A model generated the notes under the pieces. That model was given only the letters and a program-made list of their open reading frames with translations. It was not told where the DNA came from and searched no databases. A program made the translations under genes and the position numbers. A stretch of DNA of 64,000 nt from CAVYHJ01 sp963768165 [NCBI: uncultured bacterium] (lineage in GTDB: Bacteria > UBP4 > UBA4092): the NCBI GenBank assembly GCA_963768165.1, contig CAVYHJ010000002.1, positions 372,001-436,000 on the forward strand, written 5' to 3'. This document shows, in pieces, positions 8,943 to 16,765 of the stretch. How positions within the stretch are numbered: the first letter of the stretch is position 1; each line of letters opens with the position of its first letter.

Positions 8943-9686
8943 TTATCTTGGTCTAGCAACCCATTGTCCTACAACAGGGTCCCAAACCCATCTCATTCCC
9001 GGACCTGCCGAACGTCTTGGTTTTGGAGGAAGAACTCCCGGAGGTGCCGGAGTACCCCAATGTCCCTCAACCCAAATTCCTTTGACGGGATCCCAGTGTC
9101 CGGCAATCCAAGCACGGCCTGCCGGTGCCGGTGTATCGAGAACAACCCAGCTACCTTCGACCCAAACACCCAATTTGGCATCCCAATGGCCAGGTACCCA
9201 TTTCGCTGGCTGGGGAGGTGCGACCGCAACGAGATGCCAATGACCGGGTTCCCAGCCCCACACTTTCCCTGGCGGAGGTGGAGCTGGAACCGGACCATGT
9301 TCTTCTCTTATCGGTCTTTCTGGAATCAGGATACCTGCACGGGAACGTTTTGCCCAATAACCTTCGACCCAGATTCGTTTGGCCGGATCAAAATGAGCAG
9401 GAACCCATTCCCTGTTTTTCTTAACTACTTTCATTGTTATCCAATTGCCTTCGACCCAGACTCCGTTTTCCCAATGTGCGTGATGCCATTCAAACGGACC
9501 CGGTGGAGGAGCAGGAATTAATTCCCAATGGGCTTCATACCACTGCCATTCTTTACCGGGTGGTGGTGGACCAGGTGCCGCAGGAGGAATCGCAATCGCA
9601 CTCACTGAAAATGCTACGAGGATTATTGTAACGAGAGTGAGTAACCAAATTTTCCTTATGAAACAACTTCGTTTATTTCCTAACAT
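8943..9686 (-). CDS. Secreted WXXGXW-repeat protein (YXW/HW repeats)
   Basis: 247 residues with a signal peptide (WLLTLVTIILVAFSVSAIA) and at least five tryptophan-rich repeats such as WHHAHW, WVEGNW, WVEGYW, WVPGHW, WVEGSW, WIAGHW and WVEGHW. This is the WXXGXW family arranged as a nearly continuous array separated by proline-rich linkers (PAPPPPGKVW). It probably forms a rigid secreted or envelope-associated structure; the function is unknown. The start has a GGGGGG-type ribosome binding site. It differs from its downstream paralogue by lacking the low-complexity tail. A consensus promoter is seen upstream. Confidence 0.8.
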   Translation of the reverse strand: MLGNKRSCFIRKIWLLTLVTIILVAFSVSAIAIPPAAPGPPPPGKEWQWYEAHWELIPAPPPGPFEWHHAHWENGVWVEGNWITMKVVKKNREWVPAHFDPAKRIWVEGYWAKRSRAGILIPERPIREEHGPVPAPPPPGKVWGWEPGHWHLVAVAPPQPAKWVPGHWDAKLGVWVEGSWVVLDTPAPAGRAWIAGHWDPVKGIWVEGHWGTPAPPGVLPPKPRRSAGPGMRWVWDPVVGQWVARPR

Positions 9687-9743
9687 TAATTTCCCCCCCT
9701 TCTTAAGGAAATCTTTATAACTCTATGTAACATAAATGCTTTC

Positions 9744-9771
9744 ATTTTACTCCTTTTCCATTTTTTGTCAA
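9744..9771 (-). promoter_or_regulatory. Sigma-70 promoter for the WXXGXW gene
   Basis: On the minus strand TTGACA (9771-9766) and TAAAAT (9749-9744) are separated by 16 bp and lie about 60 nt upstream of the start at 9686. The IS481-like element was inserted only about 10-15 bp further upstream. Confidence 0.7.
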
Positions 9772-9779
9772 TAGTAGTG

Positions 9780-10786
9780 GGTAATGTGTACAGACATATG
9801 GCGGGTTTTTTAGAATGAGGAGATGTCTATACGTATGGCAACGACGATTCAAGAGGAACGATTACGCTGGGTATTACCTATAATAAAGAAAGAGATACGG
9901 TTAAAGGAGGTGTGTAAGATTTGTCCACACAGCCAACGAAGTTTGGAGCGATGGGCGGCGGCGTATCGGAAAGGAGGAGAGAAGGCTTTGGAGCCGCAAT
10001 CCACCCGACCCAAAACTTGTACAAAAGAAACCACTCTCCGAGTGAAAGAGAGAATTCTGGAAATCCGGAAGAAAACGAAAAAGTGCGCTCTAAAGATCCA
10101 TTGGCACTTGGCCAAAGAAGGAGTGAGGATTCATGCACGGACTATCGGGAAGATCTTGAAGAAAGAAGGGTTGGTGAGGAAATATCGGGTGAAGAAAATG
10201 AAATACAAGTATTTGAAAGCACCACGATCGGTCGGTGAACTTCTAGAGATCGATGTGAAGTATGTTCCCGGAAAGGTAGCGGGACAACGCTATTATCAGT
10301 ATACCGCCATTGATCTGGCGTCCCGCTGGAGACATTTGGCGGTCTATGACGAACAATCCAGTTTCCACTCTCTCCGGTTTTTAAAAGAGGTCCTGGATCG
10401 TTTCCCTCATAGAATACAAGCGATTAAAACTGACAACGGGGTGATCTTCACCAACTACTACACCGGCGTAAACAAACGCCGTGATCGAACCCTGAAAACC
10501 CTTCACCCGCTGGATGTCTTTTGCCAAGAAAGAAATATAGTGCATTATCTTATTGATCCGGGAAAGCCCGCGCAAAATGGAACCGTCGAACGAAGTCACC
10601 GGGAAGACCAGGAGAAATTTTATGACCAAAACACCTTCCAGAACTTCCAAGACTTGCAAAATAAATTGAAACGCTGGAATATAGAATACAATCATCTGGA
10701 ACATTGCGGCTTACTGGGCAAATCACCCAATGAGTTCATGGCACAATACCAAAAACCTAAACCGCCAAATGTTCGTACCTAAAACA
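9780..10786 (+). mobile_element. IS481-like insertion sequence
   Basis: An element of about 1.0 kb carrying one transposase gene. Imperfect terminal inverted repeats are visible: the left end around 9788-9808 (gtacagacatatggcggg) matches the reverse complement of 10759-10777 (starting gtacgaacatttggcgg). Outer limits are uncertain by a few bases and I could not define a target duplication. Confidence 0.7.
9835..10782 (+). CDS. IS481-family transposase (DDE integrase core)
   Basis: About 315 residues with an N-terminal helix-turn-helix region (CPHSQRSLERWAAAYRKGG) and an integrase-type catalytic core. The acidic triad is visible as the first Asp in LLEIDVKYVPG, the second in AIKTDNGVIFT and the Glu in NGTVERSHREDQ. 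It would cut and join the ends of its element. GGAG directly abuts the ATG at 9823, so the ATG at 9835, 12 nt from GGAG, is the more likely start. The reading frame is intact and ends inside the right terminal repeat. This is the only copy in the window. Confidence 0.85.
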   Translation: MATTIQEERLRWVLPIIKKEIRLKEVCKICPHSQRSLERWAAAYRKGGEKALEPQSTRPKTCTKETTLRVKERILEIRKKTKKCALKIHWHLAKEGVRIHARTIGKILKKEGLVRKYRVKKMKYKYLKAPRSVGELLEIDVKYVPGKVAGQRYYQYTAIDLASRWRHLAVYDEQSSFHSLRFLKEVLDRFPHRIQAIKTDNGVIFTNYYTGVNKRRDRTLKTLHPLDVFCQERNIVHYLIDPGKPAQNGTVERSHREDQEKFYDQNTFQNFQDLQNKLKRWNIEYNHLEHCGLLGKSPNEFMAQYQKPKPPNVRT

Positions 10787-11038
10787 AGTGTTGTAAAATA
10801 ATCGCAATCTTTATGCCAACCGAGAATCGTGATTTGAGCATACCATCAACCTCAGAATATCCCCTCCATCCGCAAAATAGGTTCACTTCCGGGTTTATCT
10901 ATACGTTACATTACAATGAAATGTTCGATTAGGGATGGAGCAAGATTTGACGGAATGTTATGTTAAATTTAAACCGTACTTTTTTCCCCTTGACTAGATT
11001 TCTTGATACCCATAGAATTTATCCGGAATAATAATCCT

Positions 11039-11803
11039 ATGAAACAATCTGATTACTGGGACACGGTACTTGACCCGCAGAATTTATCCGAAGGAACTAT
11101 CGAAGATTTCGATATTACTTTGGAACAGGAATTCTATCAAACTCCGGCGCAGGAGTACGCGTATCAAAAAATGGGTGACCTCAAAGGAAAAAAGGTTTTG
11201 GAGATTGGGTGCGGGATGGGTATAAATTCCACTTTATTAACTCAAAAAGGAGCGAGTGTGACGGCCATTGATATTTCTCAGAAAAGACTGGCATGGGTAA
11301 AATGCTTGCTGAAAGATGACCATGCCCATCCAACGTTCCTACGCGCCAATGGAGAGATTCTGCCATTTCATGAGAACTCGTTTGATATCGTCTATTCCAA
11401 TGCGGTTCTCATTCATCTGGATAAATTAAAAACTGCGCGGGAAGTTTTTAGAGTCTTAAAACCTGGAGGAACAGCTATTTTTATTGAACCTTTAAAATAC
11501 CACCCTTTGGTAAACTTGTACCGGTATACGTTCGGTCCCAAAATCTGGAGAGAAATTGCTTCTTATTTTTCATTTCAAGATATTCGTCAAATGGGACAAT
11601 GTTTCAATACTTTTGACCATCATGAGTTTTATTTATTTTCCTTTTTTTCATTTTATTGGGATTTTGGCCATCGCAATGTATCCAAATTTAAAAAAAGCCT
11701 CTCTCGATGGCAGAAATTTGATAAATTCCTGACACAAATTTGCCCCCTTATAAACCGTTTATCCTGGTTTACAGTCTTCTGCGGATATAAAAAAAGAGTG
11801 TAA
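11039..11803 (+). CDS. Class I SAM-dependent methyltransferase
   Basis: 254 residues from the ATG at 11039; an upstream TTG at 11003 adds only a short unlikely extension. The SAM-binding motif I is VLEIGCGMGINSTLL, motif II is VTAIDISQKRL, and motif IV-like sequence DIVYSNAVLIHLD is followed by LKPGGTAIFIEPL, the pattern of Methyltransf_11 proteins. The C-terminal 80 residues are aromatic-rich and could bind a lipid or hydrophobic acceptor. Substrate unknown. No close operon partner: a promoter for the phosphate genes lies just downstream. Confidence 0.82.
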   Translation: MKQSDYWDTVLDPQNLSEGTIEDFDITLEQEFYQTPAQEYAYQKMGDLKGKKVLEIGCGMGINSTLLTQKGASVTAIDISQKRLAWVKCLLKDDHAHPTFLRANGEILPFHENSFDIVYSNAVLIHLDKLKTAREVFRVLKPGGTAIFIEPLKYHPLVNLYRYTFGPKIWREIASYFSFQDIRQMGQCFNTFDHHEFYLFSFFSFYWDFGHRNVSKFKKSLSRWQKFDKFLTQICPLINRLSWFTVFCGYKKRV

Positions 11804-11845
11804 TCTTTACTATTTTTTGTTAAATAGAAAAAGACCCGGGTGTGA

Positions 11846-11874
11846 TTGACAAAAAAATTACCCAGTCGTAGAAT
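11846..11874 (+). promoter_or_regulatory. Sigma-70 promoter for the phosphate uptake pair
   Basis: TTGACA (11846-11851), a 17-bp spacer and TAGAAT (11869-11874) lie about 60 nt before the PhoU-like gene. Confidence 0.75.
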
Positions 11875-11936
11875 GAACAGTCTATCTAAAACGTTCCAAA
11901 AAGTTGATTTTGTATCGAAAGGAGATGGGAAGACCT

Positions 11937-12557
11937 ATGTGGCGAATTATCCCCAAAGAAGAAAAATTTTTTGATATGTTTCAGGCGCAGGCGGATCATG
12001 TGGTGAAATCCGCCAAAGCTCTCGTGGAAATTTTGGAGAATTATAATTTTGATACCTTGGATTCCAAAGCAGCGGAAATTCGCACCTTGGAACATGAAGG
12101 CGATATCCTGGCCCATGATATTATTCGTAAATTAAATCAAACCTTTGTCACTCCATTTGACCGGGAAGATATATATGCGTTAACCAGCCGATTGGATGAT
12201 GTCCTGGATTTAATGGAAGGTACCACTAACCGAATGAAGATGTACAAAATTCAAAAGGTCACGCCGGAATTGATTACTATTGCCAAAATCGTTCTGCTAG
12301 CCAGTGAAGAAATTGCCCGGGCTATGAGCAAATTAAAAGATATTTCTCGCATTGCCGACCACTGCATCGAGATTAATCGTTTGGAAAATGAGGCGGACCT
12401 GATTACCCGTCAAATTGTTGCTCAACTTTTTGAAAATTCTAAAGACCCGATTGAAATTATAAAATGGAAAGAACTCTATGAACAACTCGAACTGGCAACC
12501 GATAAATGCGAAGACGTGGCCAATATTCTTGAAGGAATAATGTTGAAAGTTTCATGA
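11937..12557 (+). CDS. PhoU-like DUF47 protein, Pit accessory factor
   Basis: About 206 residues, all-helical, with the DUF47/PhoU-like pattern: EEKFFDMFQAQADHVV at the N-terminus, LEHEGDILAHDIIRKL, TPFDREDIYALTSRLDDVLD in the centre and LENEADLITRQIV near the end. The acidic E/D motifs bind metal ions in PhoU relatives. These proteins regulate phosphate transport and are usually encoded next to Pit transporters, as here. I chose the ATG at 11937, 12 nt after AAAGGAG; the ATG at 11925 sits directly on that site. A Pit transporter gene follows 47 nt downstream. Confidence 0.88.
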   Translation: MWRIIPKEEKFFDMFQAQADHVVKSAKALVEILENYNFDTLDSKAAEIRTLEHEGDILAHDIIRKLNQTFVTPFDREDIYALTSRLDDVLDLMEGTTNRMKMYKIQKVTPELITIAKIVLLASEEIARAMSKLKDISRIADHCIEINRLENEADLITRQIVAQLFENSKDPIEIIKWKELYEQLELATDKCEDVANILEGIMLKVS

Positions 12558-12604
12558 AAAATAAAGTCCTTTAACCCTTATATTTAAAACTCTTAAACTA
12601 TCGT

Positions 12605-13672
12605 ATGACTTGGACCCTCATTATAATCGTTGCTACTGCCTTTCTGTTTGATTTCTATAATGGGATGAAAGATGCAGCCAATTCGGTTGCCACGATTGTC
12701 TCCACCCGTGTCCTTAAGCCCTGGCAAGCCGTAGTATGGGCGGCCTTTTTTAATTTTGTCGCCGCTTTCGGCAGTATTTTCTTTCTCAAGTTTTTCCCAT
12801 TTCTCCCTTTCTTGAATAATATGTTTAGTTTACACGTGGCAACCACGATCGGTAAAGGAATTGTTGACAAGAGTATCGTAGATCAACCACTGATTTTTTC
12901 AGCATTGGTCGGCGCAATATTATGGACTGTCTATTGCCTGCACAATGGATTACCCATTAGTGTTTCTCATGCCTTAGTCGGTGGATTTGTCGGTACAGGA
13001 CTAGCGAAAGCAGGCACCCATGCTTTGGTGATGAGTGGTATAATAAAAACTCTATCCTTTATGGTTGTTGCCCCAATTGTAGGCCTCATATTGGGTCTAT
13101 TAATTATGGTAGCGGTGTATTGGTTGGCACGAAATCAATTTCCCGCCAAAGTGGATAAATTGTTTCGCCGACTTCAACTTATCTCCGCGGCGGCCTATAG
13201 CCTGGGTCATGGAACCAATGATGCCCAAAAAACTATGGGGATAATTGCGGTTTTATTGTTTACCACCAAAGGGACGGCTTATTATGGAATGGAATTAAAT
13301 GAAAAAACATTCCCATTTTGGATTGTTGTTTCCTGTCACTTCATGATTGCCATGGGAACCATGTTTGGTGGATGGCATGTCATCAAAACCCTCGGTCAAA
13401 GGGTTACCAAACTGCATCCTGTGCAAGGATTTTGTGCCGAAACTGGCGGTGCTATTAGTCTCTTCATTGCCAGTACTTTTGGTGCACCGGTCAGTACCAC
13501 TCATGTGATTACAGGAGCAATTTGCGGGGTTGGCGCCACCCAGCGCATTAGCGCTGTTCGTTGGGGTGTAGCCCGTGAAATCGTCATAGCGTGGATTCTT
13601 ACCATGCCCGCCTCTGCTATCATGGCTGCTATCACCTACTTCATCGTTACGACTTTAAGTCGTTTTGTTTAG
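12605..13672 (+). CDS. pit: PiT-family inorganic phosphate transporter
   Basis: 355 residues with about ten membrane helices. Both PiT signatures are present: FDFYNGMKDAANSVATIVST at the N-terminus and SLGHGTNDAQKTMG in the second half, together with SVSHALVGGFVG and APVSTTHVITGAICGVG. It imports phosphate (as a metal-phosphate complex) driven by the proton gradient across the inner membrane. It is paired with the PhoU-like gene upstream. Its original terminator, a hairpin at about 13754-13766 plus 14970-14983, has been split by IS copy 1. Confidence 0.92.
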   Translation: MTWTLIIIVATAFLFDFYNGMKDAANSVATIVSTRVLKPWQAVVWAAFFNFVAAFGSIFFLKFFPFLPFLNNMFSLHVATTIGKGIVDKSIVDQPLIFSALVGAILWTVYCLHNGLPISVSHALVGGFVGTGLAKAGTHALVMSGIIKTLSFMVVAPIVGLILGLLIMVAVYWLARNQFPAKVDKLFRRLQLISAAAYSLGHGTNDAQKTMGIIAVLLFTTKGTAYYGMELNEKTFPFWIVVSCHFMIAMGTMFGGWHVIKTLGQRVTKLHPVQGFCAETGGAISLFIASTFGAPVSTTHVITGAICGVGATQRISAVRWGVAREIVIAWILTMPASAIMAAITYFIVTTLSRFV

Positions 13673-13766
13673 TTCTGCACACACCATCCTCAGCTTATCC
13701 ACAGGCTTATAAACAATTCCTATTCTCTATCTTTAATAAAATCAATAGGAAAAATTTTTGACGTTC

Positions 13767-14969
13767 GAGACCTCTGAAAAAGTCTACCTTTTGTTGGGAT
13801 TGAGAGTATGGGAAGGAAAACCTAAAAGGAGAGACACATGATCGGGGAAGAAAAAGGACAAGGACACTTACTGCAAGGATGGATGGAGTTGGATACGAAG
13901 ACCGGGAAGTTTTTGGAGAAACTGAAAGGGATGCTGGATTGGAAGGGACTGCATCAACGGTTGGAAGGAATGTATTCGAAGGATCAGGGACGTCCGGGGT
14001 ATGCGCCGGAGGTATTATTTCGGATATGGTTGTTGGAAAGGATTTATAATCTGTCAGATGTGCGGGTAGTTGAAGAGGTTACGGATCGGTTGTCCTTTCG
14101 GGAGTTTGTGGGGATTGCTTTTGGGGAGGAAGTGCCGGATGATACGACGCTGGTGAAGTTTCGGGAGAGAATTCGCCAGGCGGGAGTGGAGAACGAGTTG
14201 TGGGGCTGGTTTGAAGAACAGTTAGGACGGCAGAAGGTGTCCTTAAAGAAAGGGAGTGTGGTGATTGTGGATGCGACCCTCGTGGAAAGTCATCATAAGA
14301 AAGAGGCCACAGATCCAGAAGGGAAACCCTTAGAACCGGAAGCAGGAACCGGGAAACGAGGACCCTTGAAGATCGTGCATGGATATAATGTGTGTTTACG
14401 CTATGATCCCAAGACGACGTTGGGGGGACGACCGTTAGTCGTGCCTGCGAATATTCATGATGTATTTTTACTGCCGCAAGTATTGACCGGAGAGGAAGGG
14501 ATCGTGCTGGCGGACCGGGGATTTGATGCGAAACGGAATCGGGAGTGGTTGGGACGCCATGGGATCGTGGATGGGATTTTACGGAATCAGCGCCATGCCC
14601 GAGTCCAGAAACCTGAAGATGTACGACATAATGAGCGCTGGAAAAAGAAGAAAAGGTATCTGATTGAATCGTATTTCGGGTGTCTCAAACTCTGGCGCGG
14701 GGTACGCAAGATGACGGTCAGCGGATTACAACGAGTGAAACAATTCTTGGAGATGGCGGTCATGGCCGAGAATCTGGTCCGGATGGTCAAACGCAGGGGA
14801 GTTGTGTCTCCTTAATCCGAAAAGGACAAGAATACCAGTGTATTCTCCTCTTTGGAGACTCCTCCAAAGGTCGTTGGACTCTCCCAACCGCTTCTTTCCT
14901 CCTCCTCAACCTTCTCTTTTTTTATTTATCACTCTTGTAAAACAAAAACAATACTTTTTCAGAGGTCTC
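13767..14969 (+). mobile_element. IS5-like element, copy 1 (1203 bp)
   Basis: The ends are gagacctctgaaaaagt (13767-13783) and its exact inverse (14953-14969), a 17-bp perfect inverted repeat. The target duplication is GTTC (13763-13766 and 14970-14973). Removing the element rebuilds a hairpin with arms AAAAATTTTTGAC and GTCAAAAGTTTTT around a GTTC loop, so the insertion point is the loop of a terminator between convergent genes. Length and transposase are the same as copy 3, which implies recent transposition. Confidence 0.92.
13838..14815 (+). CDS. IS5-family transposase (copy 1)
   Basis: 325 residues. An N-terminal DUF772-type helical region (GRPGYAPEVLFRIWLLERIY) precedes a DDE_Tnp_1 core. 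The catalytic residues are visible in VVIVDATLVESHHK, IVLADRGFDAK and RYLIESYFGCLKLWRG. It has AGGAG before the start. The frame is intact and the protein is identical to copy 3 and roughly 88-90% identical by eye to copy 2. It should mobilise all three copies. Confidence 0.92.
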   Translation: MIGEEKGQGHLLQGWMELDTKTGKFLEKLKGMLDWKGLHQRLEGMYSKDQGRPGYAPEVLFRIWLLERIYNLSDVRVVEEVTDRLSFREFVGIAFGEEVPDDTTLVKFRERIRQAGVENELWGWFEEQLGRQKVSLKKGSVVIVDATLVESHHKKEATDPEGKPLEPEAGTGKRGPLKIVHGYNVCLRYDPKTTLGGRPLVVPANIHDVFLLPQVLTGEEGIVLADRGFDAKRNREWLGRHGIVDGILRNQRHARVQKPEDVRHNERWKKKKRYLIESYFGCLKLWRGVRKMTVSGLQRVKQFLEMAVMAENLVRMVKRRGVVSP

Positions 14970-14984
14970 GTTCGTCAAAAGTTT

Positions 14985-16685
14985 TTATTGTGCCCCTCTT
15001 CCAATAATAATAACCGGAATCGTACGAAGTATAATTTTCAAATCCATCCAGAGGGAACGGCGTTTGAGATATTCCAAATCATAATTAAACCAGGCTTCAA
15101 GAGGCAGGTTACTGCGACCGCGAATTTGCCATAATCCCGTGATCCCCGGCGGGACGGTCTGCCGTAACGCCAACCATGCTTCCAATCGTGTTTTGTCAAT
15201 GTCCAGATTTTTGGGATTGAGTAATTCCGGATGTTGGATGTCAATGGCGGGAAGAGGTCTCGGCCCAACCAAGCTCATCGTCCCATTCAACACATTGATT
15301 AACTGGGGTAATTCATCCAAGCTAAACCGGCGTAAAAATTTTCCAGCTTTGGTAATTCGCGGGTCTTCTTTAATTTTGAAAACCGGCCCTTGCAAGGAAG
15401 ACAATTTCCGCAATTCTTCCTTTTTATACTCGGCATCTTTTACCATGGTGCGAAATTTATAAAAAATAAATGGACGTCCATCTTTTCCAATCCGTGTGTG
15501 CCGAAATATGACAGCACCGGGTGAATCAAATCGTATGATAACTCCCAATATCACAAAAAGAGGCGATAAAATTAACAACGCAACCAAAGATAAAATGACA
15601 TCCAAAATCCGTTTCATCACAGGATACGCTGCATCCCGCATGGATTGAGTAAAAAAAGCAAGTATTCCGGAGATAGTTCCCAAAACAAAGACGATGGAAC
15701 GTCCAATGAGGATAAACGGCGCAACGGTTCCTACGGCCAAATCTTCTTTCATAATCCGCAAGCTCAACGGGAAAGTGCAGAGGAATAAAGACCCCAGGAA
15801 TATCACCGTCGCCGTGCCGAAATACATATCGAGAATAACTTGTGCCAGGTGCGTATGGGGATAGGAAATTGCAATAGATTTTGCCACCATTCCCAAAAAA
15901 GAGATAAACATAAACAGGGTTAGAAAAAATTCGATTTTCAAGGTGAGTGGAGTATAGGTATCCCGCATAACTTTATTGGGAAACCGTTTATACACCAGCA
16001 TCCGCCAATAAGCACGTGAGAATTTTACTCGCAGATAGGAAAAAAAGTTTGATGAGTGGGTATGATAGACAACCGCATCCGGCACGAAAACCATCTTATA
16101 TCCCTTCCCCGCCAGTTTATAAGACAATTCCACGTCTTCATTATTCGCCACAGAAAATTGTGTATCAAATCCCCCGACATTCAGAAATTCTTTTTTCCGA
16201 AATGCTGCGCTGTATGAATCCACAAAATCAATATACTTGTGTTGTGCCAGAACACGGTAACGTTCCTCGAATTCTTTTTGGGCAAACCGGGCGAGTAATT
16301 CTTTCTGTTGGGTGAGATAAACACCTTTGGCTCCGATGACGTTCGGATCATCGAAGGGCTTTAACATCTTTTCCAGCCAATCCGGCTGGGCTATGCAATC
16401 GCTATCCGTATAAACAATAATTTCGCCGCGTGCTTGTTGTGCTCCGGCATTGCGGGCGGCGGAAGGCCCCTTATTGGATTGCCAGACATAATGAATATCC
16501 GAAAATTTATCTATGATATTCTTAGAATTATCCAGCAAACCGTCATCTACCACGATGATTTCATAATCATTCCGGGGATAGGTTTGGTGGGATATTGCAT
16601 TTAGGCATTTTTCGATAGTTCGTTCCGCGTTATACGTCGGAACAATTACGGAAACACGCAGTAAATTTAACCCATTAGAAAGCAT
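14985..16685 (-). CDS. GT2 glycosyltransferase fused to bacterial sugar-phosphate transferase
   Basis: 566 residues in two enzyme parts. Residues about 10-230 form a family-2 glycosyltransferase: VSVIVPTYNAERTIEKC, the DDG-type VVDDGLLDN and the DxD-like YTDSDCIAQPDWLE. Then come several membrane segments (about 250-365). The C-terminal 200 residues are a bacterial sugar transferase: FYKFRTMVKDAEYKKEELRK, SLDELPQLINVLNGTMSLVG, PRPLP and PGITGLWQIRGR. The latter part should load a sugar-1-phosphate onto undecaprenyl phosphate and the former add a second sugar, starting a surface polysaccharide repeat unit. These activities are usually encoded separately. The radical SAM gene is 80 nt upstream on the same strand. 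Confidence 0.88.
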   Translation of the reverse strand: MLSNGLNLLRVSVIVPTYNAERTIEKCLNAISHQTYPRNDYEIIVVDDGLLDNSKNIIDKFSDIHYVWQSNKGPSAARNAGAQQARGEIIVYTDSDCIAQPDWLEKMLKPFDDPNVIGAKGVYLTQQKELLARFAQKEFEERYRVLAQHKYIDFVDSYSAAFRKKEFLNVGGFDTQFSVANNEDVELSYKLAGKGYKMVFVPDAVVYHTHSSNFFSYLRVKFSRAYWRMLVYKRFPNKVMRDTYTPLTLKIEFFLTLFMFISFLGMVAKSIAISYPHTHLAQVILDMYFGTATVIFLGSLFLCTFPLSLRIMKEDLAVGTVAPFILIGRSIVFVLGTISGILAFFTQSMRDAAYPVMKRILDVILSLVALLILSPLFVILGVIIRFDSPGAVIFRHTRIGKDGRPFIFYKFRTMVKDAEYKKEELRKLSSLQGPVFKIKEDPRITKAGKFLRRFSLDELPQLINVLNGTMSLVGPRPLPAIDIQHPELLNPKNLDIDKTRLEAWLALRQTVPPGITGLWQIRGRSNLPLEAWFNYDLEYLKRRSLWMDLKIILRTIPVIIIGRGAQ

Positions 16686-16765
16686 AGTAAAAGTAATACC
16701 ATATCATAAAGTCAGTTAAAGATGGAATTTCCCAACGGGATAATATCGAAAGTTTCTAACGGGTT

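Noticed and set aside
13720-13752. Third copy of the dispersed 65-bp repeat next to IS copy 1
   Set aside because: Only about 20 bp (ATCTTTAATAAAATCAATAG) resembles the reverse complement of the repeat and its orientation relative to the hairpin is inverted; chance in AT-rich DNA is possible.
14680-14940. Second frame inside IS copies 1 and 3 (also 48347-48607)
   Set aside because: It lies in an alternate frame over the transposase 3' end and is not kept open in the diverged copy 2.
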